Below are positions 7,745-16,038 of a stretch of DNA of 33,559 nucleotides, piece after piece. A program made the translations under genes and the position numbers. The stretch's first letter is position 1, and each line of letters starts with the position of its first letter. Origin of the DNA: Actinoplanes regularis (GTDB lineage: Bacteria; Actinomycetota; Actinomycetes; Mycobacteriales; Micromonosporaceae); assembly GCF_900188005.1 (NCBI RefSeq), contig NZ_FZNR01000042.1, positions 1 to 33,559 on the forward strand. Reading direction: 5' to 3'. The notes beneath the pieces are model-generated. The model saw only the letters and a program-made list of their open reading frames with translations, was not told the origin of the DNA and made no database searches.

Positions 7745-8799
7745 TCGGGTTCCTCCCCCGCCCAGGCGCGGCGTAGCAGTAGGTCGAGCCGGGCCGCGGT
7801 GACCGGGACCGGGTTGCCGGCCGGCACGACGGCCAGGATCGCGTCGATCGCGGCCGGCAGGTCGGTCTCCCGCATCCCGTGGTCGCGCAGGGCGCGTGGT
7901 GCGTCGATCCGCGTACGCAGGCGCCGCAGTCCGCCGGAGGCGGTTTCGGCGCCGAACGCTTCCGCGAGCTGTCGTTCGCGGTCCGGGACCGCGGGGGCGT
8001 TCAAAGCCAGGACCTGCGGCAGTACGACGGCGTGGGTCTGCGCGTGCGGCAGGTTGAACATGCCGCCGAGGACGTGGCAGATCTTGTGGTGCAGCCCGGA
8101 GCCGGCCGAGGCGAACGCGACCGCGGCCAGGTAGGCGCCGTACAGTGCCTGCTCGCGCCCCTCGAGGCCGTGCGGCTCCCCGAGGACCAGGGGAAGTCCG
8201 CTGCTCAGGGCCCGGACACCGGCCAGGGCGAGAGCCTGGTTGACCGGGTCGGTGCGCGGTGCCCACATCGAGTCGACGCAGTGTGCGAGCGCGTTGAGGC
8301 CGGAGGCGACGCTCAGCTCGGCCGGCAGGGACAGCGTCAGCGCGGCGTCGTAGATGACCGTCCGCGGCAGGACGCGCCGGTCGGAGCCGGTGGTCTTGCG
8401 GCCGTTCTCGGTCAGGCCCCAGACGTCGGTGGCCTCGGAGCCGGCGTAGGTGGTCGGGACCGCGACGATCGGTAGCCCGGTGGTCAGCGCGACCGCCTTG
8501 GCCAGCCCGGTGGTCGACCCGCCACCCACGCTGACCAGCACGTCCGCGTCGTGCTCGGCCGCGGCCGCACGGGCGCGCTCGGCGACCGCCACCGGGACGT
8601 GCATGGCCACCTCGCGGTGGTGGGCCGCGTCCGGCAGGGCGGCCAGCACCGGCTCGGCCAGGTGCCGCTCCGCCCCGGCCGCGATCACCAGGGGCCGCCG
8701 GCCCAGCCGCGCCACCTCCGCGGCGACGTGTCGCACCGCCTGGTTCGACGCGAACACCACGCGCTGCGGCAACGTCTCGTGTGTGAAGGTGAGGCTCAC
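7741..8799 (-). CDS. Maleylacetate reductase (iron-ADH family)
   Basis: This 352-aa protein has the two-domain fold of group III (iron-type) alcohol dehydrogenases. The NAD(P)-binding part has DVLVSVGGGSTTGLAKAVAL and the segment IVAVPTTYAGSEATD. The C-terminal helical domain carries the conserved His residues in LNALAHCVDSMWAP, LHHKICHVLGG and LPHAQTHAVVLP. It reduces maleylacetate to 3-oxoadipate, the step after hydroxyquinol cleavage, feeding the 3-oxoadipate pathway. The start is GTG 8799, overlapping the upstream flavoprotein stop as GTGA, and its stop overlaps the dioxygenase start as ATGA. This tight coupling shows that the three genes evolved as one operon. Confidence 0.92.
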   Translation of the reverse strand: MSLTFTHETLPQRVVFASNQAVRHVAAEVARLGRRPLVIAAGAERHLAEPVLAALPDAAHHREVAMHVPVAVAERARAAAAEHDADVLVSVGGGSTTGLAKAVALTTGLPIVAVPTTYAGSEATDVWGLTENGRKTTGSDRRVLPRTVIYDAALTLSLPAELSVASGLNALAHCVDSMWAPRTDPVNQALALAGVRALSSGLPLVLGEPHGLEGREQALYGAYLAAVAFASAGSGLHHKICHVLGGMFNLPHAQTHAVVLPQVLALNAPAVPDRERQLAEAFGAETASGGLRRLRTRIDAPRALRDHGMRETDLPAAIDAILAVVPAGNPVPVTAARLDLLLRRAWAGEEPE

Positions 8800-9710
8800 G
8801 CGGCACCGCGACCGAGGATCTTCGTCAGCACACCGAGCAGGGCCTGGTACGGGTCGGCGACCAGCCGCGCCGACCGCCAGCCGATGTGTTTGTCGGGGCG
8901 GACCAGGATCGCGCCGTCCTCCTCGACCTCACGGACGCGGGCCCAGTCGTAGTACAGGTCGGTGACCGCCCGGCCGGGCCCGATCACCACCGTTTCCAGG
9001 GGCACGTTCAGCTCCTGCGCGACCTTGTCGGCGGCGGCGACCCAGGATTCGCCCGCGATGCCGGTGAGCAGCGTGAACCGGGTCATCGGGGCCAGGTCCA
9101 GGGTGGAGATCCGGGTTCGCGGGTCGCCGACCCAGACGTGCGGCAGGCGCGCGCCGGGAACGGTGGACGGTTCGTAGAACAGTTCGGGATCCCGGGTCGG
9201 GGCGGGCCTGGTGCTGCCGTCGGTGACGATCGCGGCGGACTCGTAGAACTGGCCGAGCTCGACGCCGTACGCGAAGCGGGCCTGGGTGCCGCGCTCGGTG
9301 GCGTTGCGGACCAGGATCGGTTCCAGGTACGTCTGAAGGATGTCCACCGGCAGGCACGGCGAGGCCAGCTCGTAGTCCCCGTGCCGGCCCGGATGCGTGC
9401 CCCGGGTGAGGATCCGGCCGATCTCCTCGCCGGCGATCGACGTGCAGAAGACGGTGTCGCCCATCAGGTCGTGCGGGGTGGCGTCGGCCAGGACCTGATG
9501 CTCGATGCCGGCGTCGCGGAACACCTCCATGGCCCGCTGGTTGGTGATGTGCGCCCGGGGCGTGTTCGCCGTCCATCGGTACTTGGTGATCATGATGTTC
9601 GGGATGTCGAGGGTGGACAGCAACAGGGCCGCCGCCGCTCCCGCCGGGCCCGAACCGACGATCAGGACGTCGGTGATGGCCGCCGGCCCCGTACCGTCGC
9701 TGAATTCCAT
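8796..9710 (-). pseudogene. Flavin monooxygenase (resorcinol/phenol hydroxylase type) with in-frame internal deletion
   Basis: This is an open frame of 304 aa. Residues 14-146 match the FAD-binding start of TfdB/PheA-type phenol hydroxylases, with VGSGPAG (18-24) and PRAHITNQRAMEVF. From about residue 147 (AYGVELGQFYES) the sequence is the thioredoxin-like C-terminal region of the same family (STVPGARLPHVWVG, FTLLTGIAGESWVAAA, ILVRPDKHIGWR). Relatives are about 590 aa, so close to 290 aa are missing at a junction near position 9273. The missing part holds the conserved DG and GDxxH FAD motifs and the substrate site. The enzyme should be dead, although the frame and the GTGA coupling to the reductase are kept. 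Its original role was probably hydroxylating resorcinol to hydroxyquinol. The start is ATG 9710 with GAGGAA upstream. Confidence 0.8.
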
Positions 9711-9744
9711 GGTGTTTCCTCGCTCCGCGCGATGTGGTCCCCGT

Positions 9745-9766
9745 CACTGCGCGAACAGTGTCGCGC
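9745..9766. promoter_or_regulatory. Overlapping inverted repeats upstream of the hydroxyquinol operon
   Basis: In the 129-bp gap before the flavoprotein gene, CACTG (9745-9749) is inverted as CAGTG (9756-9760), and GCGCGA (9749-9754) as TCGCGC (9761-9766). This is the only place for the operon promoter, so the repeats are a candidate operator. The binding protein is not known. Confidence 0.35.
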
Positions 9767-9839
9767 CGGGAGTCACGGTCCCGGCAAGAGCCGGAGGCGA
9801 ATCGAGGCGGAAATGGGAAGCCGTGGCGGATTCGGAGAA

Positions 9840-10454
9840 CTACGCGGAACGGCCGGTGACGGCCGACCGGCGCACCTGCGTCGCCCGAACCCCGAAGTGG
9901 GCGGTGAACGCCCGCGAGAAGTACGTCGCGGATCCGAACCCGCAGCGCAGAGCCACGCGCGCGACCGTCTCCGCCGGACCGGACGACAGCAGGGTCCGGG
10001 CCCGCTCGAGGCGGCGCGCCAGCACGAACTGCGGCAGGCTGGTCCCCGTCGCGGCGAACGCCCGGGACAGGTGCCGCTCGCTGATCCCGACTCCGGCGGC
10101 CACCCGTGCGGCGTTCAGCCCCGGATCGGTCAGATGGTCCTCGATGAACGAACGGGCGTTGGCGAGATGCACCATGGCGGGATCCGCGGTGGTACGACCG
10201 GTCATGCTCGCCAGCAGCCGAAGCGCCGCCTCCTCGTCGACGGTCCCGTCGCCGTCGGGCCGGAGCGCGCGGTCGACCAGCCGGGCGAACGTCCGCGCCG
10301 CCGGGTCGCCCCGCGCGACGTCGCGCACCAGCGGAGCCGGCAGCGAGTCGAGCCCGGTCATCTCGCGGAACGCCGGCCGGGGCACCTTGATCACCAACTC
10401 CTCCAGGCCGTTGGAGAAGCCGCACATGAAGGGCCGGTCCGCGTCACAGATCAC
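9840..10454 (-). pseudogene. AraC-family regulator, N-terminally truncated
   Basis: The C-terminal two thirds of an AraC regulator are intact. The end of the ligand domain (VICDADRPFMCGFSNGLEELVIKVP) is followed by the double helix-turn-helix, LNAARVAAGVGISERHLSRAF and VARVALRCGFGSATYFSRAFTAHFG. Relatives of about 310-320 aa begin with a cupin-like ligand domain; here nearly all of it is gone and the upstream sequence is the 3' end of an acetyltransferase gene. The first usable start is GTG 10454, which overlaps the acetyltransferase TGA as GTGA, so a 204-aa DNA-binding fragment might still be made by coupling. The frame stays open to 10598, but that part is antisense-like Arg-rich sequence and not real protein. 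It stands beside the hydroxyquinol operon and was probably its activator. Confidence 0.75.
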
Positions 10455-10996
10455 CGAAGACGCTTTCGCTCGACAACGCTGGTCGCGGTCACGACGCTGA
10501 GCGGCGGCACGTCCTTCGCGACGACGGCGCCCGCGCCGACGACCGAGCCACGGCCGATCGTCACACCGGGGGTGACCGTGACCGCGGCGCCGATCCACAC
10601 GTCGTCCTCGATGACGATGGGCGCGTGCGTGATGAAGTCGTACCGCTCGTCGAGCTCGACCGGGTGGCCGGCCGTGCTCAGCGTCACCCGGGGGCCGATC
10701 AGGACGCGGTCGCCGATCGTGATGCCGCCGAGGTCGAGGAAGTAGCAGCCCTGGTTGATGAAGACGCGCTCCCCGAACGACGCTCCGAGCCCGTAGTCGC
10801 AGTAGAACGGCGGCAGGATGGCGAGCGAGCCGGGGATCGGTCCGCCGAAGATCTCGGTCAGCACGATCCTGCGCGCCTCGAGGTCGTCGAAGGGCAGCGC
10901 GTTGAGGCGTGCGGTCAGGTTCATGACGAGCTGTACGCGCTCCGCGAAGGCTCGTGACTCCGGCGTCCGGGCCCGGAGGCGCTGCTCGTTACGCAC
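10451..10996 (-). CDS. Maltose/galactoside O-acetyltransferase-like hexapeptide protein, altered C-terminus
   Basis: This is a 181-aa left-handed beta-helix acyltransferase. The N-terminal Mac-type helices (TARLNALPFDDLEARRIVL) lead to PPFYCDYGLGASFGERVFIN, the catalytic His segment STAGHPVELDER, and hexapeptide repeats VWIGAAVTVTPGVTIGRGSVVGAGAVV. It would transfer acetyl from acetyl-CoA to a sugar. After AKDVPPLSVV the expected GNPARVIRRL-type ending is replaced by TATSVVERKRLR, which suggests the last codons came from a deletion joining this gene to the AraC gene downstream. The GTG start at 10996 has little ribosome-site support. Function may survive because the lost tail is short. Confidence 0.75.
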   Translation of the reverse strand: MRNEQRLRARTPESRAFAERVQLVMNLTARLNALPFDDLEARRIVLTEIFGGPIPGSLAILPPFYCDYGLGASFGERVFINQGCYFLDLGGITIGDRVLIGPRVTLSTAGHPVELDERYDFITHAPIVIEDDVWIGAAVTVTPGVTIGRGSVVGAGAVVAKDVPPLSVVTATSVVERKRLR

Positions 10997-11134
10997 GAGG
11001 CGATGCTCGCACAGGTGGGCCGGCGACCCGGGAGCGACCCACCAGATCGGGGCCTATTGACCAACCTCTATCATTCCGACGAAGATCACTTCGCGCCGCC
11101 AGCCCGATGGCGTGACGACACGAAGGATCGACTC

Positions 11135-11911
11135 ATGCGTCGCAACCGCTCCCTCGCCCGGGTCGGGGCCACGTCCGGCCTCACCGTGCTCCTCCTCGGG
11201 GTCTGGGCCGCGCCGGCCTTCGCCGACCCGCCCCACAACCTTCCCCAGAACGCCGGCGGGTACGAGCAATCGTTCTCGCCGGCGTACGACTACGACACCG
11301 ACGGCTGCTACGCCACGCCGGCGATCGGCCCCGACGGCACGCTCAACGGTGGGCTGAAGACCGCCGGCGCGGTCAACGGCAGCTGCCGTGACCAGTCCGA
11401 TCTCGACAACTCCCAGACCTACGCCCGCTCGAAGTGCAACAACGGCTGGTGCGCGATCGTCTACGCCAGCTACTTCGAGAAGGACCAGGCCGTCGCCGGC
11501 AGTGGGCTCGGCGGCCACCGGCACGACTGGGAACACGTCATCTCCTGGGTGAACCAGGCCTCCAACCAGGTCGAGTACGTCACCACCACCCAGCACAGCT
11601 CACAGGTGACCTACGCCCGGTCGCAGGTGCGCTTCGACGGCAGTCACCCCAAGACCGTCTACCACAAGGACGGTGCGTCCACCCACTTCTTCCGGCTCGC
11701 CAACAGCAACGACGAGCCGCCGGAGAACCACTACCACAACTGGCGTTACCCGCCCCTGGTCGACTGGAACGGCTGGCCCACCGCCGACCTGCGGAACAAG
11801 CTGATGGCGGCCGACTTCGGGGCGGCCACCATCAAGATCAAGGACGGTTCGTTCGAGTATCTGCTCAACGCCGCCAAGCCGGCCGCGATCCCCTTCGACC
11901 CGTACGCGTGA
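11135..11911 (+). CDS. Secreted NPP1-family (necrosis-inducing) protein
   Basis: This is a 258-aa exported protein. The signal peptide is MRRNRS..., a hydrophobic core, and AAPAFA before DPPH (cleavage after about residue 30). The mature part carries the family signature GHRHDWEHVISW, which in NLP proteins binds divalent metal and is needed for membrane damage. Also present are the typical ARSKCNNGWCAIVYASYFEKDQ with two Cys, and NHYHNWRYPPLVDWNGW. NLPs of plant pathogens lyse dicot membranes; bacterial homologues in soil actinomycetes are of uncertain role. The start is ATG 11135, with AGGA 8 nt upstream; the frame is open further up without a site. It is a single gene followed by a strong hairpin. 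Confidence 0.9.
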   Translation: MRRNRSLARVGATSGLTVLLLGVWAAPAFADPPHNLPQNAGGYEQSFSPAYDYDTDGCYATPAIGPDGTLNGGLKTAGAVNGSCRDQSDLDNSQTYARSKCNNGWCAIVYASYFEKDQAVAGSGLGGHRHDWEHVISWVNQASNQVEYVTTTQHSSQVTYARSQVRFDGSHPKTVYHKDGASTHFFRLANSNDEPPENHYHNWRYPPLVDWNGWPTADLRNKLMAADFGAATIKIKDGSFEYLLNAAKPAAIPFDPYA

Positions 11912-11914
11912 CGG

Positions 11915-11954
11915 CCGGCCCCGGGGCGGGACGCGAACCCCACCCCGGGGCCGG
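11915..11954. terminator. Strong GC hairpin terminator
   Basis: CCGGCCCCGGGG (11915-11926) pairs perfectly with CCCCGGGGCCGG (11943-11954) around a 16-nt loop. It begins directly after the NPP1 stop and lies before the convergent sigma-factor gene, so it can act from both sides. There is no U-tract, as is usual in actinomycetes. The stretch from 11955 to 12098 holds nothing else I recognise. Confidence 0.75.
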
Positions 11955-12098
11955 GCCGGCTGACGCCGCAGGGTCAGGAGGCCCGGCCGGTACGGCGGCA
12001 GCCCGTGGTCGCCGCCGGAGCCGGCCCCATCGTGAACTCCTCGAGTGGGGTACGCGCGAATCCCGATGCCGGGTTTCTGCACCGTGGCAGCGGTCGGG

Positions 12099-13613
12099 TC
12101 AGCCCTCGAGCGCCGGGCGCACCAGGAAGGAGCCGTCGGCGCGGAAGCCGGCGCTGCCGTCGAACTGATCCACCCAGAGCTCATCGCCCCGATGCCGGAG
12201 GAACCATCCGGGATAGTTGGACGACTCGAGCATCATCGATTCGGCGGGCTGCCCGGCCCCGGGACAGAACGTGGCGTCCCCGCCGAACAGGGCCGAGCCG
12301 TCGTTCTCGTTCACCCGTAGCCGCCACGACGAGTGCCGCAGGTAGCGGCCGTCCGCGGTCCGGAACGAGAAGCACCGCGGGTCGGCGAGCCCGCCTACCA
12401 CCTGGAAGGTCGCCTGCCGACGGGCCGTGACGGTGTTGGCCGGGCCGACCCCGGTCAGCATGCCGAAGTCGCCGGCGGCCGTGACATACCGCCCGGCGGC
12501 GTTCGCCGACTCCAGCGACGCCGGTCCCGGGCTCAGCGGGCCAGCTCGATTGCCGCCGGCGGACGGGGTCAGCGGGCGGGCCGGAGTCGGCGCCGCGATC
12601 GTCGTCGGCCGCGGGGTCGGCGCGATCGCCGCCGGTCGCGGGTCCTCCTGATCGGCCGCCGTCACCACGCCGGCGGTCGCGCCGACGATCAGGGTTCCCG
12701 CCGCCACGGCGGTCAGCACCGGATGCGTCGCGGCCAGCGGGGTCAGCTGACCGAGCAACCCGGCCTTCGCCGCGGCGCCGCTGGTCAGGGTCAGCCCGGC
12801 TCCCCCGGCGCCCGCGCCCTTGGCCAGGACCGCCGCCGTCAGCGTCGCGGGCACCGGGAGCAGCCCGAGCGCGGCGAGCAACCGTTCGGTGGGCACCCGC
12901 TCGCCTTCCGCGTGGGCGCAGCTCGTGCAGCCGCGAACGTGCCGGGCCAGTCGCTTACGCCACCGGGGGCCGGGCGTTCCGTTCCAGCCCGGCAGCTCGG
13001 CCGCCAGCCCGGGGCACCGGGGCCTCGCCTCCAGCGCCGCCACGATCGCCCGGCTGAGCTCGAGTTGTGCGCGCATCCGCTGCACACGGACGCCCGCGTG
13101 GAGGACCGTGACGCCGAGCGCCCGCGCCAGCTCCGATCGGGACAGCCGACCGGCCACCTCCTGCCACCACAGCGACAGCAGCACCCGGTCGTCCGCGTCC
13201 AGCCAGCGGCCGGCCCGCCGCACCTGGCGGCGCTGCGCCGACAGCTCGACCCGCAGGTCGGCGACGTTCTCGAAGCGCGCGTCGGCCTCCGGCAGCTCCG
13301 GGGCGTCGTCGAGGGGCACGACACGGGCCGCGTCGCGATCCACCCGGTGCCGGTGTGTGCTGATCTGGTGCAGCGCGATCGCCGCCAGCCAGGGGCGGAA
13401 CCGCTCCGGCGACCGCAGCGACCCCAACTGCCGCAGGGCGCGCAGCATGATGTCCTGCGTGACGTCGTCGACGTCCGGGTGCCCGTCGAGTGCCTGCCGG
13501 ACGATCGTGTAGACCATCGGCAGGTACTCCGAGACGAGTTCGCCGCGGGCCGCGCCGCTGCCGGCCCGCGCCGCCCGAACCAGTTCAGCGCCGTCCGTCC
13601 GGGTGGCTCGCAT
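12099..13613 (-). CDS. Transmembrane ECF-type sigma factor fused to a zinc-motif and AbfB carbohydrate-binding domain
   Basis: This is a 504-aa protein. Residues 27-95 match sigma-70 region 2 (YLPMVYTIVRQALDGHPDVD, DVTQDIMLRAL, FRPWLAAIALHQ) and about 135-190 region 4. HVRGCTSC (H225, C229, C232) is the HxxxCxxC of zinc-binding anti-sigma domains. One membrane helix spans about 299-319, then comes a Pro/Thr/Ala linker (325-365). From 366 to the end is an AbfB/CBM42-type beta-trefoil (SLESANAAGRYVTAAGDFGML, CFSFRTADGRYLRHSSWRLRV, SSNYPGWFLRHRGDELWVDQFDG). Topology would put the sigma and zinc parts inside and the sugar-binding part outside, so sensor, anti-sigma and sigma are one chain. Arabinofuranose polymers are the inferred ligand. 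The ATG 13613 lies 9 bp after the Lrp stop, with GAGGAAG upstream, so the two genes form an operon. Confidence 0.85.
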   Translation of the reverse strand: MRATRTDGAELVRAARAGSGAARGELVSEYLPMVYTIVRQALDGHPDVDDVTQDIMLRALRQLGSLRSPERFRPWLAAIALHQISTHRHRVDRDAARVVPLDDAPELPEADARFENVADLRVELSAQRRQVRRAGRWLDADDRVLLSLWWQEVAGRLSRSELARALGVTVLHAGVRVQRMRAQLELSRAIVAALEARPRCPGLAAELPGWNGTPGPRWRKRLARHVRGCTSCAHAEGERVPTERLLAALGLLPVPATLTAAVLAKGAGAGGAGLTLTSGAAAKAGLLGQLTPLAATHPVLTAVAAGTLIVGATAGVVTAADQEDPRPAAIAPTPRPTTIAAPTPARPLTPSAGGNRAGPLSPGPASLESANAAGRYVTAAGDFGMLTGVGPANTVTARRQATFQVVGGLADPRCFSFRTADGRYLRHSSWRLRVNENDGSALFGGDATFCPGAGQPAESMMLESSNYPGWFLRHRGDELWVDQFDGSAGFRADGSFLVRPALEG

Positions 13614-13622
13614 GCTTCCTCG

Positions 13623-14102
13623 TCATTCAGGCACCGTGGTAGGCAGCGGTAGTGCTCGATCCGGCACCGGCGTGGAGACCACGATAGAGGTGGTGGTCTG
13701 CCCGTACAGCAGAAAGCGGTCGAGGATCTCCTCGAGTTCGCCGATCGACGGTGCGTGGACCTTCAGCAGGAAGCAGTCCTCCCCGGTGATCCGGTAGCAC
13801 TCGGTCACCTGCGCCGTCTCCCGCGCGACCCGGGCGATCCTGGGCAGCTGGCCCGGGCCCGGCCGGATCCGGACCAGGGCGGTCACCGGCAGGCCGAGCG
13901 CGGCGGGATCGATCTCCATCCGGTACCCGGCGATCACACCCGCGGCCTCCAGCCGCTGGACCCGCTCGGTGACCGCCGGCGCGGACATGCCGACGCGCCG
14001 GGCCAGCTCCGACATGGACAGCCGGGGATCGGCCTGCAATTCGGACAGCACCCGCAGATTCACCGCGTCCAGGAGTCTCGCCGGCCTTGATTCTGTAGGC
14101 AA
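13623..14102 (-). CDS. Lrp/AsnC-family transcriptional regulator
   Basis: This is a 159-aa protein. The N-terminal winged HTH reads LLDAVNLRVLSELQADPRLSMSELARRVGMSAPAVTERVQRLEAAGVI, followed by the linker GYRMEIDPAALG. The RAM/AsnC ligand domain (TALVRIRPGPGQL, VTECYRITGEDCFLLKVHAPSIGELEEILDRF) has the Gly/Asp residues that form the amino-acid pocket. I place the start at TTG 14102 because GGGAGG lies 6 nt upstream and the resulting length is normal. The longer frame to 14186 runs into the divergent transporter start. It is divergent from the EamA transporter gene, the classical layout for an Lrp-type regulator of an amino-acid exporter, and upstream of the sigma-factor gene on the same transcript. 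Confidence 0.9.
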   Translation of the reverse strand: MPTESRPARLLDAVNLRVLSELQADPRLSMSELARRVGMSAPAVTERVQRLEAAGVIAGYRMEIDPAALGLPVTALVRIRPGPGQLPRIARVARETAQVTECYRITGEDCFLLKVHAPSIGELEEILDRFLLYGQTTTSIVVSTPVPDRALPLPTTVPE

Positions 14103-14164
14103 ATCGCGCCTCCCGCCTTCAATGTGCCATTCACGGCCGCCGCTGCGCTTCGGACGATACTCGG

Positions 14165-15103
14165 GTGCGGAAATCGATGACGACACGCTCCTCGCCGGCC
14201 CGGCTGGCCGCTCCGGCGTTCATCGCGGGCAGCGCCGTCTTCCACTACCTCGGGCCGGCGTTCGCCGTGCTGCTCTTCGCCCGGCTGGACGTCTTCGGCG
14301 TCGCCTGGCTCCGGATCGTCAGCGCGGCCCTGGTGTTCGCGGTGTGGCGCCGTCCGTGGCGGCTGGCGCGAGAACTGGCCGCCCCGCACCGCCGGATCCC
14401 GCTGGCGCTGGGCGTCGTGCTGGCGCTGATGAACACGACGTTCTACCTGGCCATCGCGCGACTGCCGCTGGCCACGGTCGGCTCGATCGAGTTCCTCGGG
14501 GTGATCGCCCTGGCCGCGGCCGGGGTCAGGAGTTCCCGCAACGCACTCTCGCTCGGGCTCGCCGTCGCCGGCGTGTTCACCCTCACCGGCGTCCGGCTGA
14601 CCGGCGAGCCGATCGGTTTCGGGTTCGCCTTCGCGAACTGCGCGCTGTTCATGCTCTACCTGACGCTCGGCCACCGGGTCGCGACCGCCGGAACGCGCGA
14701 CGGCTCCCGATGGGGTGGCGTCGACCGGTTGGGCGCCGCCATGCTCGTCGCGGCGGTGGTGACCACGCCGCTGGGCCTCGCCGGCGCGGCGCCGGCCTTC
14801 GGTCATCCCGGCTGGCTGCTGGCCGGGGTCGCGGTGGGTGTCTGCTCCTCGGTCCTCCCGTACGTGACCGACCAGCTCGCCATGGCCCGCGTACGCCGAG
14901 CGACGTTCGCGCTGATGCTGAGCCTCCTTCCGGCCGCCGCGACGCTCATCGGCCTGCTCGTCCTCGCCCAGCTGCCGACCGTCCGTGACCTGCTCGGCGT
15001 GGCGCTGGTGACGGTCGCGGTCGTGATCCACCAGCAGCAGTCCCCGCACATCGATGGAGAGGAAGCGGAATGCGGTACGTCCGGCTCGGCTCGTCCGGTC
15101 TGA
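14165..15103 (+). CDS. EamA/DMT-family transporter
   Basis: This 312-aa membrane protein has about ten hydrophobic helices in two EamA repeats. The first starts FIAGSAVFHYLGPAFAVLLF and contains RIVSAALVFAVWRRPWR; the second contains YVTDQLAMARVRRATFALMLSLLPAAATLIGLLVL, the typical EamA end. RhtA-like relatives export threonine, homoserine or other amino acids. The Lrp gene next door supports that, but the substrate is not shown. The start could be GTG 14165 or ATG 14177, the latter with GGAA close upstream; GATACT (14156-14161) is a possible -10. The last 34 bp overlap the aldo/keto reductase start, so the two are co-transcribed and probably coupled. Confidence 0.88.
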   Translation: MRKSMTTRSSPARLAAPAFIAGSAVFHYLGPAFAVLLFARLDVFGVAWLRIVSAALVFAVWRRPWRLARELAAPHRRIPLALGVVLALMNTTFYLAIARLPLATVGSIEFLGVIALAAAGVRSSRNALSLGLAVAGVFTLTGVRLTGEPIGFGFAFANCALFMLYLTLGHRVATAGTRDGSRWGGVDRLGAAMLVAAVVTTPLGLAGAAPAFGHPGWLLAGVAVGVCSSVLPYVTDQLAMARVRRATFALMLSLLPAAATLIGLLVLAQLPTVRDLLGVALVTVAVVIHQQQSPHIDGEEAECGTSGSARPV

Positions 15104-16038
15104 AGGTGTCGCGGATCGGCCTGGGCATGATGAGCTACGGCGATCCTACCGTGGAGCCGTGGTTCCTGCCCGAGGACGGGGCCGAGCCGATCGTCAGGCA
15201 CGCCGTCGACGCCGGTGTGACCTTCTTCGACACCGCCGACATGTACTCCGGCGGCGTGAGCGAGGAGATCACCGGGCGGCTGCTCGGCCGGCTCTTCGCC
15301 CGGCGTGGTGACTACGTGCTCGCGACCAAGCTCTATTACCCGATGGGGCCGGGTCCCAACGACCGCGGCCTGTCCCGCAAGCACATCATGGACTCCGTCG
15401 ACGCCTCCCTGCGGCGGCTGGGCACCGACTACATCGACCTCTACCAGATCCACCGCTGGGATCCCGAGACACCGATCGAGGAGACCATGGCGGCGCTGCA
15501 CGATGTCGTCCGGGCCGGCAAGGTGCGCTATCTCGGCGCTTCCCTGATGTACGCGTGGCAGTTCGCGAAGGCGCAGTACACCGCGCGGGCGGGCGGCTGG
15601 ACCCGGTTCGTGTCGATGCAGACCCGCTACAACCTCGTCTATCGCGAGGAGGAACGGGAGATGCTTCCGTTCTGCGCCGACCAGGGCGTCGGCGTGCTCC
15701 CGTACAGCCCGCTGGCCCGCGGCTCGCTGGCCGGTGGCGGGCCGAACAGCCGTCGCGCGGCCGCCGAGCAGGCCGGCCGCGCGCGGCGCCTCGACGGCAA
15801 CGACGCCGAGATCGTCGACGTGCTGCGCGCGGTCGCCGCCGGGCGCGACCGGCCGCCCGCCCAGATCGCGCTGGCCTGGCTGCTGAGCAAGGCGCCGGTC
15901 AGCGCGCCCATCGTCGGGGTGACCAGGCCCGCCCAGCTCGACGACGCTCTCGCCGCCGTGGACCTGACCCTCAGCGAGGAGGACGTGGCCGGGCTGGAGG
16001 CCCCGTACCGCCCCCACGCCCCGTACGGCTACACATAG
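15070..16038 (+). CDS. Aldo/keto reductase
   Basis: This 322-aa (beta/alpha)8 protein has the complete AKR catalytic tetrad: D54 and Y59 (FFDTADMYSGG), K87 (LATKLYY) and H128 (YQIHRWDPE). The NADPH-binding end is recognisable by IVGVTRPAQLDDALAAVDLTL. It resembles the YajO/Tas-like group that reduces aldehydes and ketones with NADPH. The physiological substrate is unknown. The ATG at 15070 follows GAGGAAG and lies inside the 3' end of the transporter gene. A joint role, such as modifying or exporting an amino-acid-derived aldehyde, would be speculation. Confidence 0.9.
   Translation: MRYVRLGSSGLKVSRIGLGMMSYGDPTVEPWFLPEDGAEPIVRHAVDAGVTFFDTADMYSGGVSEEITGRLLGRLFARRGDYVLATKLYYPMGPGPNDRGLSRKHIMDSVDASLRRLGTDYIDLYQIHRWDPETPIEETMAALHDVVRAGKVRYLGASLMYAWQFAKAQYTARAGGWTRFVSMQTRYNLVYREEEREMLPFCADQGVGVLPYSPLARGSLAGGGPNSRRAAAEQAGRARRLDGNDAEIVDVLRAVAAGRDRPPAQIALAWLLSKAPVSAPIVGVTRPAQLDDALAAVDLTLSEEDVAGLEAPYRPHAPYGYT

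Noticed and set aside
10455..10598. Upstream part of the AraC open frame
   Set aside because: Arg-rich out-of-frame translation of the acetyltransferase gene; real AraC-like sequence begins at about 10454.
8886..10745. Plus-strand open frame of over 600 codons across the hydroxyquinol operon and AraC region
   Set aside because: Low-complexity Arg/Gly/Ala composition, antisense to several recognisable proteins.
12333..13652. Plus-strand open frame opposite the sigma-factor gene
   Set aside because: Antisense shadow with Gln/Arg/Gly-rich composition and no domain.
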